From the NCBI GenBank assembly GCA_001768735.1, contig MEMB01000002.1, positions 24,418 to 88,417 of the forward strand: a DNA stretch of 64,000 bases. The letters are read 5' to 3'. Below, in pieces: positions 58,001-64,000 of the stretch. The translations under genes were made by a program, and so were the position numbers. Origin of the DNA: Alphaproteobacteria bacterium GWF2_58_20 (GTDB lineage: Bacteria > Pseudomonadota > Alphaproteobacteria > UBA1247). Each line of letters begins with the position of its first letter. The first letter of the stretch is position 1. The notes beneath the pieces are model-generated. The model worked only from the letters and a program-made list of their open reading frames with translations, ran no database searches and was not told where the DNA came from.

Positions 58001-59087
58001 TGCTGGTGGCATCGGTGGCGCTGGTGGTGCTGGCGGTGGTATCGGCGGTGCTGGCGGCTTTGATGGTAGTGCTGGTGGCATCGGTGGCACTGGCGGCTTT
58101 GATGGCGGTGCTGGTGGCATCGGTGGCGCTGGTGGTGGCCTTGGCGGAGGTTCGGCGCCTCTTCCTGGTTCTCCTGCGCCAACGCCTGCTCCCACTGGTT
58201 CAGATGGTGGCCAGTCCATGGCGCATGTCAGCGGCATGAACGCGGGTGACATGCCTGTAAACCGCAATGCCTGGATTGCCTTGTCGGGTGATCATGCCCG
58301 CCAGGGGTTCCGCAAGATGGAAAGCGGGTTTGAAGTTGGCAGCATGGGTGTTGCCATGGGGATGGACAAGAGCCTTGCCAATGACAACATTGTTGGCGGT
58401 GCCGTCGCGATTGGCGATGCGGATGTCAAGCACAAGGATACCCGTACCGGCGACAAGACCTCCGTTCGTTCCTACCAGGCCTACATGTATGGTTCGACCA
58501 TGAAAAATGGCTGGAAACTGGATGGTATTGCCGGTCTTGGTTTGCACCAGATTGAAAACAACCGCGGAACCATCACCGGAACGGCGCATGGCGAGTTTGA
58601 TGCCTTGCAGGCAACCTTGCAGGTGAATGCCGGGTATGACATTCCCGTGAAGAAGGATGTGACAATTACGCCGCTTCTTTCGGCCAGCTACATGCACCTG
58701 TCCGAGGATGGCTATACGGAAACCGGCGCTGGCGGCGCAAACCTGACGGTGGATGACAACAACCTCAACCAGTTTACGACGGGCGTTGGTGTGCGCCTTG
58801 GCTGGAACTACAAGCCGCGGGTTGGCATGCATGTTTCGCCCGAGCTGCATGCAGTCGTGAATTATGACTGGACGGGCGAAAAGGCGGAAAGCACCTCCAG
58901 CTTTGCGGGTGGTGGTGCGAGTTTCACCACGCAAGGTGCGGAACCTGCCCAGACCAGTCTCAATCTTGGTGGGGCCCTGTTGATGAAGGTCAGCGACAAG
59001 ACCGACATCACGGTGAGCTATGATGCCGAGCTGAAGGACAAGTATGTTGGACAGTCCGGCATGGTGAAAGCCAAGTTCCGGTTCTGA
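55080..59087 (+). CDS. Autotransporter with beta-helix passenger and Gly-rich linker
   Basis: A 1335-residue protein. Start chosen at ATG 55080 (MSRAKTKL) with AAAGGA upstream. A signal peptide (to about PVKA) is followed by a beta-helical passenger (about 40-870) of irregular repeats of the form ..GTLxFxGDxYxxGDIGDExxxLxxVxI..GDxYAxxIxx, a pattern I know from rickettsial OmpA/OmpB-type surface proteins. Then a Gly-rich linker (about 925-1035) and a C-terminal 12-stranded autotransporter barrel beginning near NRNAWIALSGD and ending in aromatic KFRF. The passenger is acidic, rich in Asn, Asp and Gly. Likely surface adhesin or protective layer. A hairpin terminator follows. Confidence 0.9.
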   Translation: MSRAKTKLLSGTSLATIAMLLAATPVKAFPSGTVYVNGSDEIVTVNPNGDPAIAFLTDNSATVVDGVDVTGTGILAVGTPVDQQGTLVFAGDSNVTGQVANSTQWLKEVQAGTNDGVVVFNGDYYVGNTNIVGDTALDLEGNPTQGAVIFQNAETIVGDSMNFLSDGTVIFDSETTVTMVDGIYGDGAGVVVNTQEINFSGNIGAEGHAVGAVHVGADFTMESGQVVASDVVFSDTVGSADSDITFGEGVNVTADISTESDGSGWLITEGDNIVDGNIGTEDNWLSVVLTNESGNGTFTATGDVNTYDLVVFGDMEVDGGVPTNGSAEFQGNVNADTTWIEGDGLVIFSGDGKIVQTDITNDENDGNGTVYFLGDTEFWGDIGDEENYLSSVEIGADTDILSGDIYSNGINFSSGIPSEDPGPVDVAVADYTLTFAGNSYVEANITTDVDGEGTLEFLGDNYIRGDIGDEDYSIGTLRGGAPEVDSGPSGFVPMVEAPENTGHLEIEGNVYANNIEIANDYEMDETPTAGTISFYGSDIYADNIRFLNDGLAVFASEDENSYVTADVVTDNDGEGNLLLLASTYVSGDVGTSDAKLNQVILRNNGQFAGEVHAGEVALISNDFGESGFEVYFDDDLDANLTTENNEQGYIVFYNNASHLDLGTNEAWLNRVNYRGTMLDSVEGPTGTHVMGGDVYATMTRLYADAELDLGGANRSMSGDFVHAGTLTLAGNALTVGGAMGGTAAIIDMGALAPAMIMDSRVINTTITGTGTDDLGRIVADGNIYMDDVTVNVTLTDGINPRGVSYEFLASNSGNVYDIDNALIQGGAVWTWALDLNDDATIAYITGTRDSGGYVENADGLQTPGTGAGTVLDDLLDAGGGTGMGDLFSALDGLGAGPLGDALNNLAPNINGGVSQAIGSAVGAATGRISQRLGGGIGGAGGLGGGFGGAGGAGGFGGGFAPLPGAGGGIGGAGGAGGIGGAGGAGGGIGGAGGFDGSAGGIGGTGGFDGGAGGIGGAGGGLGGGSAPLPGSPAPTPAPTGSDGGQSMAHVSGMNAGDMPVNRNAWIALSGDHARQGFRKMESGFEVGSMGVAMGMDKSLANDNIVGGAVAIGDADVKHKDTRTGDKTSVRSYQAYMYGSTMKNGWKLDGIAGLGLHQIENNRGTITGTAHGEFDALQATLQVNAGYDIPVKKDVTITPLLSASYMHLSEDGYTETGAGGANLTVDDNNLNQFTTGVGVRLGWNYKPRVGMHVSPELHAVVNYDWTGEKAESTSSFAGGGASFTTQGAEPAQTSLNLGGALLMKVSDKTDITVSYDAELKDKYVGQSGMVKAKFRF
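57874..58165 (+). repeat. Glycine-rich coding repeats in autotransporter linker
   Basis: Repeated GGTGCTGGCGGT-like units code Gly-Gly-Ala-Gly-Gly and GGIGG runs, broken twice by APLPG. Such a low-complexity tract is prone to length change and to assembly errors. Confidence 0.8.
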
Positions 59088-59108
59088 TCCAGGACAGGCT
59101 CCGACGAA

Positions 59109-59140
59109 AAAACCCCCGGCTGCGTGCCGGGGGTTTTTGT
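59109..59140 (+). terminator. Terminator of the autotransporter
   Basis: Arms AACCCCCGGC and GCCGGGGGTT around TGCGT, with A run upstream and T run downstream; may also serve the convergent ankyrin gene. Confidence 0.9.
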
Positions 59141-59166
59141 TTGTGCGGATTTTGGGTGCCGGGATG

Positions 59167-59778
59167 TTATGGCTTGGGTCTGCATTGCGCGCGCAGCTCC
59201 ATGATATGCTGTGCCCGTTTTTTGACAATGTCCAGTGGCGTGATGCCGTTGGCATCCGGTGTGTGTGGGTTTCCGCCATGGCGGATCATGAGACCAAGAC
59301 AATTGGTGTGACAACCGCTGCGGGCCGTCATGTGCATGAGGGTTTCTCCCAAACCCATGTCACGAAAAGGTGTTTGGGCCGCATTTGGATTGGCACCATT
59401 TTCCAGCAGGCAGGTTATGACGCCTATATGGTAATGGCCGATGGCGTATCCCAAGGCCAGGGTTCCGTTTTCGGCAAGCTTGTTCACGTTGGCGCCCCGT
59501 TCTATCAGGGTTTTGACCATCTCGAGATCGCCAATGTGGGCCATCCAGTGCAATGCCGGCCGCCCCATGGATATGCTATGGTTGATGTCAAGATATGGGT
59601 GTTGCAGAAGGATGTTCCATATAGCCGTATTATCGTGCATGAGCGCATAACCAAGGGGAGAAATAAATTCCTTTTTGCCCAGATCCATCTGGGCGTTTGG
59701 GTTGGCTCCATTGGCCAATGCCGAACATGCTCCGTCCACATCCTGATTGCGGATGGCGGCAAAAAGTTTTCGGTCCAT
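59167..59778 (-). CDS. Ankyrin-repeat protein
   Basis: A 203-residue protein with about four to five ankyrin repeats (LFAAIRNQDVDGACSALANG, ALHWMAHIGDLEMVKTLIER, ALGYAIGHYHIGVITCLLEN, ITPLDIVKKR). Start chosen at ATG 59778 (MDRKLFAAI); others at 59799 and 59850 are in frame and ribosome sites are weak. No signal peptide. The terminator of the autotransporter lies just beyond its 3' end. Partner unknown. Confidence 0.8.
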   Translation of the reverse strand: MDRKLFAAIRNQDVDGACSALANGANPNAQMDLGKKEFISPLGYALMHDNTAIWNILLQHPYLDINHSISMGRPALHWMAHIGDLEMVKTLIERGANVNKLAENGTLALGYAIGHYHIGVITCLLENGANPNAAQTPFRDMGLGETLMHMTARSGCHTNCLGLMIRHGGNPHTPDANGITPLDIVKKRAQHIMELRAQCRPKP

Positions 59779-59877
59779 GTTGGTCAGCGATTTTATCATG
59801 CGAATGTTTTTAGCATGAAGACATGCATGTGTGTCTTGCAAAGTTTGCATGTGTGCTATGCACAAGGGCGTCAGGGG

Positions 59878-60489
59878 TTAGTGCAGGCGGCGCAGGTAGT
59901 AGTATTCCGGGGTGGGGCTGGACAGGGCAAAATGGGCGCAGGAAAACGCCGTGCCGGAAATGGCGGGGGTGATATCCACAAATTCGGGCGCGAACGGCCC
60001 CGCCTCGCGGATGATGGGGATGGTCGTGGCCAGGGCGCTCTGGTTGATGGCGTTGCAGGTGTCCTTGGAGAAGATGCGGGTAGCCAGCGCCATGGTGTTT
60101 TTGTCATGGCCGTGGACAAAGAAGAATTTTGCCCCCTTGCCGCTGCCCGGCGGATTCGGGATGCCGCCGATGAAACCGCTGGAAACGAGATCCTGCGGGG
60201 TTTTGGGCAGGGTTTCTCCCATGGTGCCCACATACATGTTGAAGGCGGAGACAACCTGCGCGGTTTCATTGGCAATGGCCGCCGCTTCCGCTTGGCCTGC
60301 CGGGGAGATGAAGGATTTTTCTTCCTTTTGGGGTTTGGAAGGCATGGTGCTGCCGATCAGCTGGGCAATGGGGAGGTCGCGTGTAGCTGTCTGGTTGTTG
60401 GTGGGCGCTCCACCAAGATAGTGCAAAGCCAGCAGGCCGGTTGTGGCCATGAAGATGATGGGCAGGATGACACCAATGAAAATCCGCAT
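59878..60489 (-). CDS. Pseudopilin-like secreted protein
   Basis: A 203-residue protein starting at ATG 60489 (MRIFIGVILP), with AGGGGA upstream. One N-terminal hydrophobic helix, then a polar stretch and a soluble domain with GETLPKTPQDLVSSGFIGGIPNPPGSG and two cysteines (SKDTCNAINQ and GTAFSCAHF) near the end. This pattern resembles PilS/pseudopilin C-terminal domains, but no prepilin peptidase site (G/A before F-E) is seen. Divergent from the amidase. Confidence 0.55.
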   Translation of the reverse strand: MRIFIGVILPIIFMATTGLLALHYLGGAPTNNQTATRDLPIAQLIGSTMPSKPQKEEKSFISPAGQAEAAAIANETAQVVSAFNMYVGTMGETLPKTPQDLVSSGFIGGIPNPPGSGKGAKFFFVHGHDKNTMALATRIFSKDTCNAINQSALATTIPIIREAGPFAPEFVDITPAISGTAFSCAHFALSSPTPEYYYLRRLH

Positions 60490-60554
60490 GAAAATCCCCT
60501 TTTTTAAAGACCATAATCCAGATATAACGCGCAGGCAAGCAGGAGGAGGCATAA

Positions 60555-62006
60555 ATGACCACACAACCAGGCGACATGGATCTTTGTTATATGCCAGCCA
60601 CGGAACAGATGTCCCTGTTCCGGCAGGGGAAACTGTCTCCTTGTGAGGTTCTGGAAGCCCAGTTGCGACGGATGGAAGCCCATAACACCACGCTTTTGGC
60701 CGTAACCGAAGCGCATGTGGATGAGGCGCGTGCCATGGCGCGTGAATCCGGGGAGCGGTATCGGCGCGGGGAGGGAATCCGTCCCCTTGAAGGGTTGACG
60801 ATGGCCGTCAAGGACGAGGTTGGCATCAAGGGCTGGCGAATAACGGCGGGAGCCTTGGCCAACCGTCAGGCCTCTCCTGCGATCGAGGATTGCAGTTTCG
60901 GTTCATGCCTGCGGGCGTCGGGAGCGGTTTTGCATGTCCAGACCAATGTACCTGAATATTATTGCAATGTGGTAACGTGGAACCGGCTTTGGGGCATCAC
61001 CCGCAATCCATGGAATCAGGCCTTTTCGCCCGGAGGATCTTCGGGAGGATCGGCAGCGGCGCTGGCTGCCGGTTTTTCCACGTTGGCCACCGGGTCCGAC
61101 ATGGGGGGATCCATTCGGATTCCGGCTTCCCAGTGCGGCCTGTTTGGGTTCAAGCCCCCTTATGGACGGGTAGCTACTTCGCTGATGCAGATGGAAAGCG
61201 AAGGCCCTCTGGCGCGGAATTTCGCGGATATGGCGCTGATGCAGGATGCCTGTAGCGGGCCTAGCCCTCGCATGCCTTCAACCCTGAAGCCGCGCCTGGC
61301 ATATCCGATGGAATATCCGGAAGTTCGCGGGCTTGTCGTGGCGGTGGATTTCATGGATGCCTGGGGTATTCCCCTGGATGTTTCTGTACGCAAGGGGCTG
61401 GAAGATGCCTGCGCCCGGCTGGAAGCTGCGGGCGCGCGTGTGGAGGAAGTGGATCTTGGCCTTCGTGCCACGGATTTTGAAATCTATGCGCAGAAGCTTT
61501 TTTCGACCTACATGGCGGATTATTGTTTTGAGGCATGTCGCAAGGCCCCGGATCAGGCAACCCCTTATTTGCTCGGGATGGTCTCCCGCTATGGAAATGT
61601 TCCGCGTTCTGCGGTTCTGGCGGCGGACCAGTGGGTTGAAAACCGGTCCCGGCACATCCAGGAACAGGTTTTCCAGCGCGGCATGAGCGCCATTCTCATG
61701 CCAACCCTTGTGACACCATATCTGCCTGCCGACCTTGGGCGTGTTCCGGAGCGCAGCAGCATTACCATCAACGGCGAGGAACATGCCGTTTCCGATTGGG
61801 AATACAGCATGACGTGGCTCTGGAACATGATGGGCTGGTATCCGGTGGTGAATGTTCCGGCCGGACAGGCCGCAAACGGCATGCCGGTGGGGATCCAGGT
61901 TGTTGGCAATACCTATGAGGACCTGGAAGCCTTCCGTGTCGCCAATGCGCTTGCGGAAACAGGGCCGGCCTTTTTCCGGGGAGAGCTGTTTCCCGACGTG
62001 TCCTGA
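60555..62006 (+). CDS. Amidase-signature family hydrolase
   Basis: A 483-residue amidase. The Ser-Ser-Lys triad is in place: Lys86 in MAVKDEVG, Ser162/163 in GGSSGGS and Ser186 in GSDMGGSIRIPA. AGG AGGAGG precedes ATG 60555. Such enzymes cleave amides of diverse substrates; this one does not match GatA closely and no GatB/C lies nearby. The C-terminus overlaps the convergent glycosylase by 94 bases. Confidence 0.88.
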   Translation: MTTQPGDMDLCYMPATEQMSLFRQGKLSPCEVLEAQLRRMEAHNTTLLAVTEAHVDEARAMARESGERYRRGEGIRPLEGLTMAVKDEVGIKGWRITAGALANRQASPAIEDCSFGSCLRASGAVLHVQTNVPEYYCNVVTWNRLWGITRNPWNQAFSPGGSSGGSAAALAAGFSTLATGSDMGGSIRIPASQCGLFGFKPPYGRVATSLMQMESEGPLARNFADMALMQDACSGPSPRMPSTLKPRLAYPMEYPEVRGLVVAVDFMDAWGIPLDVSVRKGLEDACARLEAAGARVEEVDLGLRATDFEIYAQKLFSTYMADYCFEACRKAPDQATPYLLGMVSRYGNVPRSAVLAADQWVENRSRHIQEQVFQRGMSAILMPTLVTPYLPADLGRVPERSSITINGEEHAVSDWEYSMTWLWNMMGWYPVVNVPAGQAANGMPVGIQVVGNTYEDLEAFRVANALAETGPAFFRGELFPDVS

Positions 62007-62512
62007 AGGACAAAGCGCCAGTGAAGGTCTGTACCCTGGCGGATGCCAATGCGGGGGGTGGTGATGTGACCATGCGTGGTTGGCGTGTCGAGAATGCAGA
62101 TATCCCCTGAGGTGATGGCGTCCAGGCCGTTGTGCTGGCGCGTAAGGCCCAGCGCCTTGCAGAGCTTGCCGGGGCCGTCGAGGTGCTGGCCTTCCATGCG
62201 CAGTCCGCGGATCAGGACGGCGGCCGGGAAATCCTTTGCCTCGGTCACAATGTTCAGGCAGTGGTACATGCCGTAAATGAGGTAGATGTAAACGGTGCCT
62301 GCCTTGGCATACATGGTTTCTGTGCGTTTGGTGCGTCCGCGTGCGGCATGGCAGGCCGGATCATTTTCGCCGATATAAGCTTCCGTTTCCGTGATGATGC
62401 CGGAATGTCTGCCAAAGACAAGGGTTTTGCCCAGAAGGTCGCGGGCGACCTCAAGCGTTGGGCGTTCAAAAAAGGCGCGGGATAATTTTTTGTTTTCCAT
62501 ATCCATGATCAT
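61913..62512 (-). CDS. 3-methyladenine DNA glycosylase (AAG/MPG type)
   Basis: A 199-residue base-excision enzyme (start ATG 62512; 62506 or 62500 also possible, no strong ribosome site). Family stretches: VARDLLGKTLV, ITETEAYIGENDPACHAARG (catalytic Glu), YIYLIYGMYHCLNIV and GPGKLCKALG. It removes alkylated bases from DNA. Convergent overlap with amidase. Confidence 0.9.
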   Translation of the reverse strand: MIMDMENKKLSRAFFERPTLEVARDLLGKTLVFGRHSGIITETEAYIGENDPACHAARGRTKRTETMYAKAGTVYIYLIYGMYHCLNIVTEAKDFPAAVLIRGLRMEGQHLDGPGKLCKALGLTRQHNGLDAITSGDICILDTPTTHGHITTPRIGIRQGTDLHWRFVLQDTSGNSSPRKKAGPVSASALATRKASRSS

Positions 62513-62588
62513 AATCGGATTTGCGGTATAAAAAAAGTTTATCGTTGTCGTTTTTTGGGTTAATGTCTTGTTGTGGCATGGAGGGAAT

Positions 62589-63734
62589 ATGGGAAGCTTT
62601 TGTGCATCGCCTGAGAGAAGTGATCCGGCGGAAATCGCAGCGCAGGTGGAAAAAATCCATACGCATTCAGATGGTTTCCGTGTTCTGGATGCTGTGTTCG
62701 GCATGACGATGGTTCTCAACCAGAATCGCCAAATCATCCATGCAAATCCATCCCTTCTCAGATTTCTGGGAGCTTCAGGACAGGAAACTGTCATTGGGTT
62801 GCGTCCGGGCGAGGTCCTTTCCTGCATCAATGCCCCTCTGATGGATGGTGGTTGCGGCACATCAGAATTCTGTCAGACGTGTGGTGCGGTTGCTGCCATC
62901 ACGCATGCCATTGCCGAAAAGTGTACAGATGTCCAGGAATGTCGCATCCTGCGCCAGAAAGGCCTGGAAGCGCTGGATTTGCGGGTGGCTGTTGTGCCCA
63001 TCTCGCTGGCGGGGGAGGATTTTTTTGTTGTCACGCTTGTGGATATCAGCCACGAAAAGCGTCGGCAGGTTTTGGAACGGCTGTTTTTCCATGACATCAT
63101 GAATACGGCCGGTGCCTTGCGGGGGTATGTGGAAATGACCCTCATGTTCAATGATGCCCGTCGCCAGAAATACGAGGAATCCATCAAGGACCTCTCGGAT
63201 ATGCTCTTTGAAGAGATTTCGGCACACCGGGATCTTGCCCGTGCGGAAAATGGCGACCTTGTTGTTGTTCCCCGCAGCATCCATGTCAGGGCATTCCTTG
63301 AGCGCATGCATGAAATATTCAGCGCACATCCTGCGGCTGAAGGGCGCCAGCTGGTTATGGATCCGGAAAGTTGCGATGTGGAGATGTTTTCAGACGCTGT
63401 CCTGCTGCAGCGCGTGCTGGGCAACATGATCCGCAACAGCCTGGAGGCGACACCGACAGGGGAAACCACCATCATGGGGTGCCGGATGGAAGGTGGCATG
63501 GTTGGATTTTTTACCAAAAATCCGGGTGAAATGGCGGAAGATGTCCGCCTTCAGATGTTTCACCGTTCCTTTTCAACCAAGGGGCCAGGGCGCGGCCTCG
63601 GCACTTACAGCATGAAACTGCTGGGGGAACATTACTTGCATGGCCACATCCATTTTTCTTCCTCAAAAGAGGATGGAACGCTCTTCATGGCGAGTTTCCC
63701 GCGGTTGTGGCTGGGAGATGAAGAATCCTCATGA
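62589..63734 (+). CDS. Histidine kinase with Cys-rich PAS domain
   Basis: A 381-residue soluble kinase. Start at ATG 62589 with GGAGGG. A PAS domain (about 40-150) carries a cysteine cluster (SCINAPLMDGGCGTSEFC, CGAVAAI, KCTDVQECRIL). A kinase core follows with His168 in FFHDIMNTAGALRGYV and an ATPase domain (NMIRNSLEATPTG, ST-KGPGRGLGTYSMKLL). FHD (not SHE) marks the HWE/HisKA-like group with 'HDIMN' box. The cysteines may bind an Fe-S cluster or other metal, but this is inference. Downstream gene convergent. Confidence 0.82.
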   Translation: MGSFCASPERSDPAEIAAQVEKIHTHSDGFRVLDAVFGMTMVLNQNRQIIHANPSLLRFLGASGQETVIGLRPGEVLSCINAPLMDGGCGTSEFCQTCGAVAAITHAIAEKCTDVQECRILRQKGLEALDLRVAVVPISLAGEDFFVVTLVDISHEKRRQVLERLFFHDIMNTAGALRGYVEMTLMFNDARRQKYEESIKDLSDMLFEEISAHRDLARAENGDLVVVPRSIHVRAFLERMHEIFSAHPAAEGRQLVMDPESCDVEMFSDAVLLQRVLGNMIRNSLEATPTGETTIMGCRMEGGMVGFFTKNPGEMAEDVRLQMFHRSFSTKGPGRGLGTYSMKLLGEHYLHGHIHFSSSKEDGTLFMASFPRLWLGDEESS

Positions 63735-63758
63735 AATCCCGGGTTTCGGCCCCTTGGC

Positions 63759-64000
63759 TCAGTCAATCGCGGCGGCAATCAGCCCGATTTCCACAGCGAT
63801 GGTTTCCCGGATGTAGTTGAGGTCAAGGGCGGTTCCCTTGCCAACAAACAGGATCTGCCGCGCGCAGGACACGTCAAGGGTGATGATGTCCTTGTCGGGA
63901 TGGGTTCTGCGCGGCATGAATTTTGTGGTCCATTCCACGATCTTTTCAAGGCATTCATCGGAAACGGTGATGTCAAAGTGTTTTTCGTAAAATGGCCGGA
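63759..64000 (-). CDS. Partial CDS at window edge, product unknown
   Basis: The 3' 80 codons of a minus-strand gene, ending at TGA 63761-63759. The readable part includes VEWTTKFMPRRTHPDKD and LDVSCARQILFVG. Its upstream part lies beyond the window. I do not recognise the family. Confidence 0.6.
   Translation of the reverse strand, partial: RPFYEKHFDITVSDECLEKIVEWTTKFMPRRTHPDKDIITLDVSCARQILFVGKGTALDLNYIRETIAVEIGLIAAAID

Noticed and set aside
57874..58165. Possible CRISPR or non-coding repeat
   Set aside because: It is in-frame Gly-rich coding inside the autotransporter.
60555..62006. Calling the amidase GatA
   Set aside because: Signature is shared by all amidases, and no gatB or gatC is nearby; the C-terminal half does not follow GatA.

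Overview
The window is a dense, almost fully coding stretch of a Gram-negative bacterial chromosome, moderately GC-rich. Marker genes point to an alphaproteobacterium: a DUF4167 protein beside clpB, DivJ/PleC-like HELRTPLN..GFSE kinases, a STAS-MlaE lipid transporter, the order gpmI-envC-ctpA-divergent polysaccharide deacetylase-rppH, and a rickettsial OmpA/OmpB-like autotransporter. The genus cannot be fixed from sequence alone. At least 14 gene pairs share 4-base ATGA overlaps, so most of the window lies in tightly coupled operons.

Layout. 1-1272: a low-GC three-TM membrane gene broken at a nine-G tract, then a Vat-like acetyltransferase. 1390-3959: a FIST-domain NO sensor (NosP-like) coupled to a PAS histidine kinase. 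4103-8626 (minus): secreted DUF4852-like protein, pepN, obgE; then rpmA-rplU behind a clear promoter. 9551-12912: a helical-repeat protein, a TrmN6-like methyltransferase and divergent ispB. 12971-13550: tRNA-Pro(CGG) followed by a mobile-DNA scar: integrase C-terminus fused to an IS481-type transposase piece, and a 161-bp MITE-like element inserted at CTAG. 13548-26378 (minus): surface-glycan operon with ABC export (Wzm/Wzt-like), three methyltransferase genes (one bifunctional), three glycosyltransferases (two are tandem paralogues with an unfamiliar shared N-terminal domain), asnB, and a transglutaminase-like membrane protein. 26418-29648: lipoprotein, DUF4424 protein, three small acidic secreted proteins, DUF4167. 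29751-32318: clpB behind a heat-shock-type promoter. 32390-38369: secreted or surface proteins (FGE-like, 70-residue repeat protein, HExxxH membrane protein, Gly/Ser-rich protein). 38461-42660: kinase pair, an archaeal/eukaryotic-type prolyl-tRNA synthetase, and an HETEH protein. 42755-47630 (minus): two ankyrin-like genes, then sufE-mlaE-mlaF-mlaD-auxiliary lipoprotein. 47682-54981: gpmI, envC, ctpA, deacetylase, rppH, uppP, lipoprotein hydrolase. 55080-59087: autotransporter. 59167-64000: ankyrin protein, pseudopilin-like protein, amidase, 3-methyladenine glycosylase, Cys-rich PAS kinase, and a partial gene at the edge.

Taken together, much of the window serves the cell envelope: glycan synthesis and export, undecaprenyl phosphate recycling (uppP) and a polyprenyl diphosphate synthase, septal peptidoglycan control (envC/ctpA), outer-membrane lipid asymmetry (mla), and several secreted proteins. 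The least explained parts are the two homopolymer-broken genes, the glycosyltransferase N-terminal domain, the tandem acidic secreted proteins, and the two metal-motif orphan proteins.
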